DNA of 64,000 bases from Codonopsis lanceolata (taxonomy: Eukaryota > Streptophyta > Magnoliopsida > Asterales > Campanulaceae), in contig CM028379.1 in NCBI GenBank assembly GCA_013146195.2, positions 62,434,631 through 62,498,630 of the forward strand, in the 5' to 3' direction. Numbering within the stretch: the first letter of the stretch is position 1; each line of letters begins with the position of its first letter. Position numbers and translations under genes: made by a program. Positions 44,878 through 56,742 of this stretch are shown here, piece by piece. Below the pieces are notes generated by a model. It saw only the letters and a program-made list of their open reading frames with translations. It made no database searches and had not been told where the DNA came from.

Positions 44878-47800
44878 ATGAGGAGTCCTTTGGATAATCA
44901 TTACTTGTGCGAGAAGGAAAGGGAGAAGGAGAGATCATGGGCCAACTTGAGAAGAACCCTAGCACCACCATTCTTCTTGTGTTCAATACTTGTCTTCTTC
45001 TTCTTTTTTTATCCTCCCAATCCTTATAAAATCTCTGCTGATCAACATGTGTTCCATCAAAATCAAAATGGTATTTGTTTTTCTACATATATACTACTGT
45101 TCTATTTCTTTTTATTTAGAAAAAATAATATAGCGTTAATTTCTATCAAATGATCATGTTTTGTTTTGATTGGTAGTTGAAGAGAAAAACTGTAGTCTGT
45201 CAGCTGGTCGATGGGTGGAGGATTTGAATGGATCAATGTATACAAATTTGAGTTGCGGGACGATACCGGAATCAAAGAATTGTTTGAAGAATGGGAGAAT
45301 GGATAGGGTTTTTTTGAATTGGAGATGGAAACCAGATGGATGTAATCTACCGAGGTTTGATCCCAGCACCTTTTTGCAGATTGTTAGAGGCAAGAAAATG
45401 GCATTTATCGGTGACTCTGTTGCTCGAAATCACTTTGAATCACTTCTCTGTCTCTTGTCCAAGGTATTCTCTTTTTCTTTTCCTTTTCATTTTATTATCA
45501 TAATATTATCAGCTGAGATGGTATTGCCGCTGACATTTTATTTTCCTCCAAGAGTCAAATGTTAATTAAACACTTGTATAAGTCTATAAGATTACAACTT
45601 TCATAAAAGAATCAAAGATTGATGGCTAAAGGTTAAGGTTTGTTACTACTGGGTGGACTTTATCGTAATTACATTCTCAAAATGCATCACTTATTACACT
45701 TTGATCCTAAAAAATCAAGGAGAGTTTATTTCTACTACATATTTTATTTATTTTTTAAATTTATTAATAATTATTTACATTGGTTTTTATTATGACACAA
45801 TTTTCCTTCAAGTACTTTTTTTTTAATGATTACTTATCTAAAGTCAACTTTTTTTTCTTTACAACTTAAAATTTAAGTTTGCTTTTCTTATCTTCTCAAA
45901 TAAATTATATTTATTCGTCAATAGTGGTGTCAATTTATGTTATCGTCTCGTGTTTGTGCCTTACTATTGTGTTTTCATGTTATCTATCTTATTTGATCAT
46001 AAATGTAACAATAATGTTATTTTAACTAAATTAACAATTTCGTGCATTTCGTGTCGTGTCGTCGTGGTCTCATCGTGTCATTTTCTCTATAATCGTGTTT
46101 TATAATCGTATCGTACTGGTTCGTACTATCGTGTCGTATCAATCATTTCCACCCCTATTCGTCAACACTAAAAGGCTAAACCTATCCATAATTTTTCATA
46201 TAATTACTTTTAAAATATTTTTTTTTCGAGGCAAATGAATTTCAATGTAAAAAATGATTAAAGATATTGTACGACTGTCAACATATTGCACAAGTTTTGT
46301 TTAAAATAAATATTTATTTATGGATTTACCATAATTCTTTTTTGAAATTCATAATTTGTATTTTAATATTATATAATTCATTTCACCTTTGTATTTTGTC
46401 TATTTTGGCATTTATATTTTATTTCTTATTTGTAAATAAAAGAAACTACTTCTATGAATTATTTTATTTCTATTTTTTTGATTTTGTTGTTATGAAATCA
46501 TTTTTATAGGCCAAAATCATTTTTTGTACAGTTAAATATAATTTATTTGCAACAAGCAGCAAAAAACTAAGTTGGGATTGAAGGGTAATTATGTAAATAT
46601 ATTAATCAACTTGATTAAATTTTAATTAATCTAGTGGATAAGAAAATATTATAATAAGAATAAACTGTCACTCTAAATTGTTTTACTGAGTAATTACGAT
46701 CAAATCAACTTTCAATTTATTCGCTAACTAGTTCATCATTATTCATTCAGTAGGTCTCCTTCGACACTTTCTTACGGAACCTAATACGTAAAACGGAGCC
46801 TCATTTTCTAACAATTTAGTCCACCAACACACGGTAGGTCTGGTTAGAGAGATTTGTGCTTAAAAAAAACCAGTTAGACGGTATTTCCTAAGATTTTGCC
46901 TTATTCATTAGGCATTTCCCAAGAAATTTGAAGACTTTTTATAATTTGATTTTCTCAAATTCGATTAAAAGGGAATAAGTATACATATAAACCCATGCTA
47001 CTGATATTGGGACTCAATCCTTCTGTGGTATTTGGTCTCGGAAGAAGTTGTTGAGCATTTTTTATGGGCTTATCCAGTTCTGCAACAAGCAAGCTTTTGG
47101 TTTGTTTCAGAATATCTCTTAATTGTTAACATTGCAGGAGGAGATTCCGTTGGACGTCCACAAGGACTCAGAGGACAGGTTTCGAACATGGCACTTCCCT
47201 TATTATGACTTCACCTTGATGGTCCTATGGTCCAAGTTCCTGGTGATCGGTGATGAGAAAATTATAAACGGATCCAACTCTGGAATATTCGACATACAAC
47301 TTGACAAAATTGACTCTAAATGGGCACAAAAGCTCCCGGGTCTAGATTATGCTATCATCTCCGACGCCCATTGGTTCTTCCGAAAAATTTACATATACCA
47401 AGGGGATGTGAAAATTGGATGTGTGTATTGTAATGATCCAAATGTGACTGATCGAGGCCCTGAATTTGCCATTAGAATGTCACTTCGAGCTGCCCTCAAC
47501 TACATCAATGACTGCAAGGGCTGTGAAAGGGTAACGACTTTGATTAGGACATTCTCGCCAGCTCATTTTGAAAATGGGACTTGGAACAGTGGAGGAAGCT
47601 GTAATCATGTTGGCCCACGAGAAGAATCGGAAGTTGAATTGGCCGCTTACTATTTAGGCCTGAGAAACATACAGTTTGAAGAATATGAAAGGGCCAAGAA
47701 ATTCCAAGTGAATACAAGGGAGAAGAGGTTTGAACTTTTGGACGTGACGAGGCCCATGATGATGAGGCCCGATGGGCATCCTGGAGCTTACTCTGGCAAC

Positions 47801-47896
47801 AAATGGATGAAGGGTTACAATGATTGTATTCATTGGTGCTTGCCAGGCCCAATAGATGTATGGAATGAATTTTTGTTGGCCATTCTTAGGAACTAG
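44878..47896 (+). CDS. trichome birefringence-like (TBL) polysaccharide O-acetyltransferase
   Basis: Three exons join in phase: 44878-45070, 45177-45463 and 47138-47896, giving 412 residues, normal for TBL proteins. Residues about 30-46 form one membrane segment after a basic N-terminus, as in Golgi type II enzymes. The TBL domain starts at NCSLSAGRWVED. The catalytic GDS lies in FIGDSVARNHFESL (residues 143-145). The DUF231 half contains FPYYDFTLMVLWSKFLV and the C-terminal D-x-x-H in NDCIHWCLPGPID (D389, H392). TBL enzymes acetylate xylan, mannan, xyloglucan or pectin. The sequence recalls the TBL19-27 group, but the substrate cannot be set from this. Intron 2 (1.67 kb) holds a hAT MITE and no other gene. 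Splice sites are canonical. Confidence 0.9.
45922..46157. mobile_element. hAT MITE in intron 2 of the TBL gene
   Basis: The ends TAGTGGTGTCAA and, inverted, TAGGGGTGGAAA lie inside a perfect 8-bp duplication TTCGTCAA (45914-45921 and 46158-46165). Internal cgtgtcgtgtcgtcgtgg-type motifs are subterminal repeats. It is 236 bp. Confidence 0.9.
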
Positions 47897-48062
47897 GTTT
47901 GGATTTTCCCCTGATTAAGGGTTTTAGAGTAAATTAGCATACAATGTTTATACTATTATAGTCTTATAGCATAAATCCCTCCATTCCAAATATAGAGGCA
48001 TTTGATAAGTCAAATATTTTAAAATTGTACCTTTTTTTTTATACCTTGTACTAAAATTATTA
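47897..48062. other. TBL 3' region
   Basis: Short AT-rich stretch after the TBL stop, likely containing its 3' UTR. The mRNA end is not visible. Confidence 0.35.
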
Positions 48063-48293
48063 CTCCCTTTGTTCCTAAGAAAGTAAAATTGTTATGTTAC
48101 TTATGTACATTATTTTTTAAAAAGCCTCATGTGCATGTGGGACTTGCTAATTGCTATAGTAGCAAAAACAGTATTGAGTGAAAAGATAAAAACAAGGTAA
48201 TGAAAATTGAAAAGACAAGATGAGAAAATGGACATTTTCTTTTAAAACAGACAAAAACTGGAAAGATGATTCAGTTTTTATAAATGGAGGGAG
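48063..48293. mobile_element. Stowaway-like MITE, 231 bp
   Basis: The ends ctccctttgttcctaag and ttataaatggagggag are flanked by TA on both sides. Confidence 0.8.
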
Positions 48294-48362
48294 TACTATT
48301 TTTAAAAACAAGTTTTTTTTTTTTTGAGATTAATCAAAGTGAAAAGAGGATTTTATTATGTC

Positions 48363-48577
48363 AAATGATATTACGAGCTAAAGCTTGTAATATTATTACA
48401 AGCTTTAGCGTTAGAGTCGTTAGATGATTAAGTTGGTGATGATTTAGAAAGTCCGTGTCATTACTTAAAAAAAAAAATATTTGATCTAACAGTGTAGAGA
48501 TCTAAATAGATTTGATCAAACGGTACTAACACTAAAGCTTATAATAATATCACAAACTTTAACTTGTAATATCATAC
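48363..48577. mobile_element. foldback MITE with 65-bp arms
   Basis: The left arm (from aatgatattacgagctaaag to about 48430) and the right arm (about 48512-48577, ending cttgtaatatcat) are inverted repeats. Each arm also contains its own small palindrome around taatattatta. No target duplication is clear. Confidence 0.7.
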
Positions 48578-48656
48578 CTCTTTTATTATTTATTTTTTTT
48601 AGACGGAGAAAGTATCCATCTTCTAGATTTTCTTCATTTTTTTTTGGTTTTAATTG

Positions 48657-48659
<3 letters not shown>

Positions 48660-48737
<78 letters not shown>

Positions 48738-48738
48738 G
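48660..48738. repeat. (AT)n(GT)n microsatellite
   Basis: About 58 bp of AT followed by about 18 bp of GT. From here to 49221 the DNA is AT-rich, with no gene. Confidence 0.95.
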
Positions 48739-49221
48739 ATTTGAAAACTTGAAAGCATTTTCATGTTAGATCGAAAGGTTCTCATATTTAATCAATTTGT
48801 AAATGATTAATATTGTAAATCAAATAATTACAAAGTTGAATTTATCTTTAAATGTTTTCTTTGATATAATTTTAAATGTGAATTACAATACATTTAAGGT
48901 TTTTAATTAATTATTCATGCATAACTATACGTTTATTATGCAAATACATACTAATTAAATTGATTGATAAATGAAATAATAAATAAGAATAATATTATCG
49001 GTGTTTAATTTGTTTTAAAAAATGACCCTTTGTGTTTGAGAATAACTAATAAGAGATATACAACTAATATTAGAGTTGCTCACAATTACAATAATACTTG
49101 AGTATAATTAATATGTTAATATCAAATGTGGAGTGTAAAGTTAAAATATGGAGATTGTAGATATAATTTTTGTAAGTAGACTCTTTATGTGAAACATTTC
49201 AAAATAGTATGGTGGACTCTT

Positions 49222-49419
49222 TATTAAAGAATAATATATTTATTATTTTTGTTTATTTGTAATTATTAGTTTTGGTAATTACCTTGTATAGTTCTTTCCT
49301 TGTATAAGTTTCTTATATCCTACTCCAAATATAACCCTAAGTGTAACTCTCCCTATAAATAGCTGATTTAATCAATGAAAATGTGATGTCATTATTCCTA
49401 AACTTTATTTGTTGTAACA
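49222..49419 (+). repeat. 5' LTR of the second copia element
   Basis: It ends ttgtaaca. Its first bases (tattaaagaa) have drifted from tgttagagaa of the 3' LTR. A TATA-like ctataaatag lies near 49353. Confidence 0.88.
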
Positions 49420-49431
49420 TGGTATCAGAGC
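49420..49431 (+). other. primer binding site, initiator Met tRNA
   Basis: TGGTATCAGAGC directly follows the 5' LTR. Confidence 0.92.
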
Positions 49432-49486
49432 TTTGCTCCTAAAATCCTCTTCCCTTGCCGTCGCCGCCTCCCACAACAATCCCGCC

Positions 49487-50400
49487 ATGGCTAACAATAA
49501 TCAAACCCTCACCATATATCAAAAACCCTGTTGATCCAACCCAAACATTCGATCTCATAAATATCTCCCACCACAACATCACCAAACTCTCCTCCACCAA
49601 CTACATAGCTTGAAAACTCCAGGTCAAGGCAACCCTTATTGGCTATGACCTCTATAAGTTTGTAGACGGCTCACATCCATGTCCGCCTCCCACTGTCCTC
49701 GCCAAGGATGCTTAAACATCCAAGGAAGTTCCCACACCCAACCCGCACTACCAACCTTGGATCTGGCAAGACAAACTTATGTTTGGTGCTCTTGTCGGCT
49801 TTCTGTTTGCTCCCTTGGTCCCCTTGATCCAACATGCCGCCATTACTCATGATGCCTTGCAAACCCTTGCACACACTTATGCTCGCCCAACTCGTGGTCA
49901 CATCAAACAGATCAAGGACTATCTCAAACGTGCTTCCAAGGGCACTCAATCAATCTTTGACTACATGCAATATGTCAAAGGGTGTGCTGATGAATTCGCT
50001 GCTCTTGGCAAACCTCTTGATCACGAAGATCTTATTAAGATCATCCTATGGGGTTTGGACGATGACTACCACCATATTGTTGATGTGGTCGAAGGTCGAG
50101 ACACGCATATCTTGTTTGATGAGCTTCACGAAAAACTCATCAACCACAAGCTGTTTCTCAAACAAGCACAGGTCGTGTCCTCGCATCCTATCTCGGCGAA
50201 TCCTGCTGCCAGGGTTGATAGCTCATTTGGCAACCGGTCTCATGAGTCAGCCAGCGATTTCAACCTCGATCGCCTTCCCAGTCCTCGGCATCTGCTCCTC
50301 GCCAACTGCGACCTTATTTGGGCAAGTGTCAAGGATGTCGCCAACAGGGCCACACAGTTGCTCACTGCCCCAACTTTCAGTTGATCGCCACCGCATCTTT
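49487..50400 (+). pseudogene. copia gag (broken)
   Basis: The start MANNNQTLTIYQ at 49487 is soon out of frame. The capsid-like region reads SSTNYIAWKLQVKATLIGYD with stops, then an open stretch 49779-50384 (YARPTRGHIKQIKDYLKRAS, GLDDDYHHIVDVVEGR). A CCHC knuckle CQGCRQQGHTVAHC near 50320 is in another frame. Stops and frameshifts abolish it. Confidence 0.82.
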
Positions 50401-50459
50401 GCTCGCTGCTCCTAACACGACAACTGGCCTCAAGTGGTAACCACAGGCACACCTCGCAA

Positions 50460-53400
50460 CCACAATAGACCCACGGACACCGAGCTGGCTGCTTAATAGT
50501 GGTGCTTCTTACCATGTCACTAGGGACCTTGGCAACCTATCTCTACACTCTCCCTACACGGGCACATACGACATGACCATTGGTGATGGTACATGTTTAT
50601 CTATCTTCAAAACTGGTTCCTCCTTATTTTCTACACCATTACACACTTTTGTCTTGCATAATGTTCTCTTTGTACCTGACATGAAAAAAAAATCTTATTT
50701 CCATATCTCAATTTTGCATCTCTAATAATACTTCTATTGAGTTCTTACCAACTTCTTTTCATGTGAAGGATCTACGGACAGGGAGCAATCTGCTGACCGG
50801 GAAATCTAACGATGGTGTGTATGAATGGCCGACCACAGCTCCTTCTGCTCGCCCCTCTGCTTGTGTCAGTTCCAAAGTCTCTCATCACGACTGGCATCAC
50901 CGACTTGGCCATCCTTCTGAACCCATCCAACGTCAGATTATATCTAGTTTAGGTGTAGCTATAGACTCTACTAGCATCAAATAAGAACATTGTAATGACT
51001 ATTTATACAATAAAAGTCACAAACTTCCTTTTTTGCAATCTACCATTATGTCTTCCTCACCGCTACAAGTTATTTTTTCTTATGTTTGAACCTCCCCCAT
51101 TTCATTCTGTTGATGGATTTAAATACTATGTTATTTTTGTCGATCACGACACTCACTACAAATGGATCTACCTGCTCAAGCGAAAATCTGATGTTAGCAC
51201 CATCTTTCCTCGCTTCAAAGCCCTTGTCGAAAACTTTTTCAAAACCACCATTGTCACTCTTTACTTGAACAACGGCGGCGAGTACACGGGTCTAGCCCAC
51301 GATACTGGCTTGGCCGCCTTACCTATCCGCTAATGGCATCTCTCACCTCACCTCACACTCTGGAGAACCAATGGGTTCTTGGAGTATCGCCATCGTCACA
51401 TAGTTGAGACCGGTCTCTCTCTTCTCTCTAAAGCTTCCCTCCAGTTGCCCTTCTGGTTGTTTGCCTTCCAGACAGCGACCTACCTCATTAATCGCATGCC
51501 AACACCCACTTTAAACTAGCTCCTTCCCTACCAAAAACGGATGGGTTCTTCGCCCAACTACTCTAAACTCCGTGCCTTTGGGTGTCTTTGCTACCCTTGA
51601 CTCCGCCCTTACTATGCTTACAAAATCACTACCCACTCCACTCCCCGTGTCTTCCTCAGTTACTCACTCACTCAGAGTGCCTATCTCTGTTATGATCTGA
51701 GCACCACCAAATTGTTCATTTCGCGTCATGTTAGGTTTGTCAAGTCTATCTTCCCCTTGTCCACATTGACCAGTCATCCTGTTCGCATGGATACCTACAC
51801 TTGTGTCTCCTGGTTCCCACCACATGAACTGTTCTCGGAGTCATGCACACCATCTACTGCCCGCTCCGGTAACTCTCCGTCCGTGGCTTCTAGCACTAAT
51901 CAGAATGTGGTTGATCTCAGCTCGCCCCTACACCACTTTCTTTCTCCAGCTCCTATGACCAAGGATACCATTATACCGCTCACCTTCCCTCAGCTCCATG
52001 CTGTGGGCAGACAGCCTCCTGCTCCGACCTCCTCGGCACCCTGTACCATGGCCAGAAAGCTCTACCATCGGTCCCGTGCCGTGCATGTGTTCCCCTGCAC
52101 GCTGCATTTGTTCCTATGCCCGCTAGCACCTCCTCCATGGTTACTCGTTCCAAGAACAATATCTTCAAACCTTAAGTCAAAATGAGTCTCTCGGCTCAAC
52201 TGGCAGCGGACATTGAACCAACATATGTCACTCAAGCTCTCAAAGATGTCAAATGGCGCCAGACCATGTCCGAGGAGTTTGATGTTTTAACTCGCAATTG
52301 TACGTGGGATCTGGTTCCCTTGGTAGATGCTCATAATATTGTTGGCTGCAAATGAGTCTTCCGTATAAAACGACACCCTGACGGCACTATTGATCGCTAC
52401 AAAGCTCGTCTTGTGGCCAAGGGGTTCCACCAGCGACCAGGAGTGGACTATCACAAGACCTTCAGCCCGGTGGTTAAACCAACCACTGTTCGTCTTGTTC
52501 TCTCGATGGCTGTATGTCGAGGATGGCATCTTCGGCAATTGGATGTGAACAATGCCTTTCTTCAAGGCAACCTGTCCGATGAGGTGTTTATGGCTCAACC
52601 ACCTGGCTTCTTTGACAAGGACAACCCTCAACATGTCTATCGACTTCACAAGGCTATCTATGGTCTCAAGCAGTCTCCCTGAGCATAGTACAAGGAACAA
52701 CTTCAGTTTCTCTTTACCTTCGGGTTCCAAAATTCTATGGCAGACACTTCAACTCCTTGCTCGCTGCTCGCTTCTCCCTCAAAGACCTTGGAGAACTTCA
52801 TTATTTTCTTAGTGTTGAGGTTATCAAGCGACCTAGTGGTCTTATGCTCTCACAGCGTAGGTACATTGCTGATCTTCTTGCTCGCACGGGCATGACAGAT
52901 GCTCGCTCAGTTGCTACTCCACTCCCCACCTTGCCAAACTTAACCCTTTAGTCGGGCACAACTCTCACGGATTCGACAGAATTTGGGCAGTGATTGGGAG
53001 TCTTCAGCATCTGTCTGTTACTCGCCCAGATGTTGCCTATGCTGTCAATAAATTCTCTCAGTTCATGCATAGGCCGACTACCGAGCATTGGTATGCGGCC
53101 AAGCGTGTTCTCTGGTACCTATGTGGGTCTATTAATCATGGCATTTTACTTCATCGCCAGTCCCCCCAAGCCCTCCATGCATTCACTGATGCTGATTGGG
53201 CGGGCAACAAAGATGACTACACCTCTACAAGTGCCTACATTGTTTACCTAGGTAGCAACCCAGTCTCGTAGAGCTCCAAGAAACAACGTCTGTTGTTCGC
53301 TCTTCGACTGAAGCTGAATACCGGGATGTTGCTGCCACCGCTACTGAAGTCCGTTGGATTGTGTCTCTGCTCGGCGAGCTTGGTATCACCTCCTCCATTT

Positions 53401-53640
53401 AGCCCGTCATTTATTATGACAATGTCGGTGCCACTAGTCTCTGCTCCAACCCGGTCTTCCATACTCGCATGAAGCATGTGGTCTTAGACTTCCATTTCAT
53501 CCGGCAACAAGTTCAGGATAGGCTTATGCGGGTTTGCCATGTCTCCTCGACTGATCAGTTGGCCGATGCACTGACCAAGCCTCTTGCTTGCCAACGGTTT
53601 CATCAATTACTTCACAAGATTGAACTCTCCTCTCGGCTGT
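50460..53640 (+). pseudogene. copia pol (broken, catalytic sites lost)
   Basis: The protease motif reads LLNSGASYHVT, with Asn in place of catalytic Asp. The pre-integrase region has WHHRLGHPS. The integrase reads VDHDTHYKW and LYLNNGGEY, with Asn where the second catalytic Asp belongs. The reverse transcriptase has KARLVAKGFHQRPG and LRQLDVNNAFLQGNLSDEV, then jumps from FGFQNS to ARFSLKDLGELHYFL: the segment with the YVDD box is deleted near 52735. RNase H has DADWAGNKDD, then frameshifts. At least ten stops or frame changes are seen. Confidence 0.88.
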
Positions 53641-53647
53641 CCATCTT

Positions 53648-53656
53648 GCGGGGGAA
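53648..53656 (+). other. polypurine tract of the second copia element
   Basis: The purine-rich GCGGGGGAA lies directly before the 3' LTR. Confidence 0.8.
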
Positions 53657-53858
53657 TGTTAGAGAATATCTTGTTTATTTGTAATTGTTAGTTTTGGTAA
53701 TTACCTTGTATAGTTCTTTCCTTATATTGTTACCTTCCTTTTATAGGTTTTTTGTACCCTACTTCAAATATAACCCTAATTGTAACTCTTCTTGTAAATA
53801 GATAATTTAATTAATGAAAATACTATACAATTATTCCTAAACTTTATTCGTTGTAACA
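53657..53858 (+). repeat. 3' LTR of the second copia element
   Basis: It starts tgttagagaatatc and ends ttgtaaca, 202 bp. It contains an insertion near 53730 relative to the 5' LTR. Confidence 0.9.
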
Positions 53859-54151
53859 CTCTTTGACTGGTACATAGTATGGTAGACTATTTGTTTGGTA
53901 CGGAGGGAGTATGATCGTTTAGAAAAGTGTTATATATCATATGTTATCAAACATTCCAAGTTGAAAAAGGTAACTTCTGAAACTAGAGACGTATTTGTGT
54001 TAAGTTATTTGTAAATTTCTTTCAAGAAAAATAAATCAAATTTGTGAGAAATTTTGTTACAAAAAAGTTGAACGAAATGAACTAAAATTTATTTTCCTTA
54101 ACAATTGTTCTTATTTTTTTCTACATGATAGCGTGGTATGACCATAAACTA

Positions 54152-54460
54152 CTCCATTAGTTCCTAAGTAATCATCATGATCAGACACACCGTTTAAGAA
54201 AAACAATTGATTTAAATATAAATATTTAGATTTTTATTACTATCCACTTTTACCCTTTATGATAATGATTTTAAACTTTGAAATTTGATTGAAGAGTAAA
54301 ATCAAAAGGGCAAAATGGAAGAAAAAAAATTCCTTAAAAAGAGATTTAAGAAAATGAAACTTTTAGTAGTCCATTAATAATAAAATGATACTTTTATACC
54401 TTAATTTTTAAAAGTGAATTCTTTAAATAAAATAATACTCTTTACGCAGAATGGAAGGAG
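54152..54460. mobile_element. Stowaway-like MITE, decayed
   Basis: The ends ctccattagttcctaag and gcagaatggaaggag are flanked by TA. AT-rich interior without an ORF. Confidence 0.6.
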
Positions 54461-54774
54461 TATAACGAATAAGAAGGGAAAGCATGAGGATCATTTTGGA
54501 ACTGATGGAGTAATAATTATGTACTTCATATAGGAATGACATTATTATGCATAGTCGTATGAAATTACAAAATTTTTGACTTAAAATAAGTGTAAGGGAA
54601 GATAATAAAATGTTATCTGTATGCTCCCTCCTCAATTTTTTTTCTTTTTGTTGATTAAGGCCAAGGGCAAAATGGTCACTTAGGGAGGGTTGCAGACTAC
54701 TTGCAGTATTGTGTAAATTAGGGCGGTTGTACAAACCTCCACCCTTAAGGAAGGCAAACTCTTTATTAACCGAT

Positions 54775-55242
54775 AAAATTATTTTTTTGACCATCGCACT
54801 ATTGTCAATTACTTAATTTGATCAATTATATTTTATAACTCTCAAATTGACTAATTTACTAAATAAGTTGGTACGTTGTGGTCTATGTCGTTAACATCTC
54901 ATCTAATTTCATAACAGAGGTGTTAAAATCGACTAATGGAGGAATTTTATGAGGGTATTTTTATCCATCTAAATGAAAATATAAAGACAGAGTTGGATAG
55001 CTGGTAATAATACGATGGTCAAAAAAATAATTTTCATTTAGATGGATAAAAATACCCCTTATAAAATCCATCCGTTAGTCGAAATTAATACATCTGTTAC
55101 GAAATTAGATGAGATGTTAACGTCATAAACCATAACGTACCAACTTATATAATACATTGGTCAATTTAAGAGTTATAAAATGTGATTGATTAAATCAGAT
55201 AATTGACAATAATACGATGATCAAAAAAATAATTTTCCCGTA
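54775..55242. mobile_element. foldback element, same family as the eEF1B-bearing long-TIR element
   Basis: Left arm about 54780-55000, right arm about 55020-55242, close inverted repeats with almost no spacer. Terminal attatttttttgaccatcg and the internal block accaacttat, acattggtcaa, agttataaaatgtg match the arms of the element at 41535-44232. It is likely a deletion derivative or MITE of that family. Confidence 0.8.
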
Positions 55243-55509
55243 TAAATATTGTCCTTTTATGTGTCTCTATTTCGTTTAAGCTATACTTAATTTATATGCT
55301 TCATTATTATTTTTTTCCCTCTCTCTCTCTCTCCTCTATGGTAGTCGGTAGATAACAGTAATTCCTGTTTTAGAAAGAAATTGATTAAAAATGAAGATAT
55401 AACTTAAAGTCCTCTACTTAAAAAATGCATTCACTTCTTTTGGACAAATCGAAAAGAAGAATTTAACTCTTTTTTTGGAACCATAACAAGTATACTACAA
55501 CAGTACAAC

Positions 55510-56222
55510 TTGCTAAATTTTGGGAGGTTGCACTTGCAGCCCCAACTGTGTGATCTACAAAGACGAGCAAGAGGACAGGACAAGAATAGTCCGCGAACGC
55601 TCTACTTCAGTTCCCACAACTTCACTGTCATGTTCCTCCCATCAATATTATTCGTATACAGCGAGGAGATAATAATCAATGGTTCTTCCTCCGGCTCTTA
55701 CAACCTCCCAAAGTAGATGTGTTCAAAAACTTCCTCTATGAGAAAGGTCAACGAATTGGATGTGTTCACTGCAGCTAACCAAATGTCATGGATCTCGGGC
55801 CGACCTTTGCCATCCGTAAGGCCTTACAAACTGCCCTTGGAACCATCAATGGCTACGAGCTTGGTGACAATATTACGTACGTTTGCACTGGCCCATTTTG
55901 AGGATGGGGCTTGGAACTGGGGAGGGTACTGCTATAAGACCAGGCCGCTGGAGGTGGGAGAGGTTGACTTGGCAGGCTCTGCGTGGGAATGGTGGAGTGC
56001 TCAAGTTGGAGAAATCGAGGGGGCGAAAGCGGAAGGGACAAAGAGTGGGAAAAGGTACGAGGTATTAGATGTAACAAGGGCAGATGGGCATCCTGGGTTG
56101 CATTGGGATAATAAGTGGATGATGGGTATTAGTGACTGTCAACACTACACTGGTGGCATCTGCCTGGGGCCCATTGATGCTTGTAACGATTTGCTGATAA
56201 TGGAAACTCGTTCATCACGTGG
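55510..56222 (+). pseudogene. TBL pseudogene (third exon only)
   Basis: After an acceptor-like cttgcag the sequence parallels exon 3 of the TBL gene 8 kb upstream, but in shifting frames: VIYKDEQED, then SSHNFTVMFLPSILFV and IINGSSSGSYN, then RIGCVHC and FAIRKALQTALGTI, then LAHFEDGAWNWGGYC, YEVLDVTRADGHPG and a C-terminal ISDCQH...GPIDACNDLL. About 35 codons of the conserved SKWA...SDAHWF region are missing. Exons 1 and 2, with the membrane anchor and GDS motif, are not found upstream. It is a decayed partial duplicate. Confidence 0.85.
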
Positions 56223-56628
56223 GCAAGAGTCTGATGCAAGAATTCAGTTACATTATAAGAAGAGTCAGCAATTGTTCATACTCCATGGTAAAAAAACTAT
56301 TGCACCCAAAGTAAAAGTCACCAATTTGGTGAACAAAATATAGTTCCGTTGCTGCAGTTTGTATCACATAGTTGTAAACAGAAAAAAGTTCCAAAAATGT
56401 CAAATGAACAGAGTCAAGCAACACTCAGGTTATCCAGTGATACATTTAGTGTTTACTGTGATAACGTAAAAAGAAGTGTAAAAAGAAGTAAGAAATCCAG
56501 AAATTGAGAAGTAAGAAAACATGGGTGATTGAGAAGTAAGTAAACAAGGGATGTGCTGATGGAATTTGTTTGCTAAAGTTGTTTATTTGTTTTTGACAGC
56601 ATGTCTTCTACCTGTAGGGTGTACGCCC

Positions 56629-56742
56629 CATGTTCATGTAGAAACAATTTCAAAAGTAATAACATAACTCAGAACCTGATTGCACCATGTTCATGTAGAA
56701 ACAATTTCAAAAGTAATAACATAACTCAGAACCTGATTGCTC
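56629..56742 (+). repeat. 57-bp tandem duplication
   Basis: The block starting catgttcatgtagaaacaat is present twice, offset by 57 bp, with no difference seen. It is evidently recent. Confidence 0.93.

Larger units (their letters stand above)
49222..53858 (+). mobile_element. Ty1/copia retrotransposon, + strand, inactive
   Basis: Two LTRs of about 200 bp (49222-49419 and 53657-53858) are flanked by the 5-bp duplication CTCTT (49217-49221 and 53859-53863). A Met-tRNA primer site abuts the 5' LTR and a GGGGGAA tract abuts the 3' LTR. gag, protease, integrase, reverse transcriptase and RNase H follow in copia order. The LTRs differ far more than those of the larger element, and the ORFs carry many stops, so this is the older insertion. 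It lies between the TBL gene and its pseudogene. Confidence 0.93.

Noticed and set aside
49195..53920. Stowaway MITE split by the second copia element
   Set aside because: The right flank ends tacggagggagta like a Stowaway end, but no matching left end was found before 49216.
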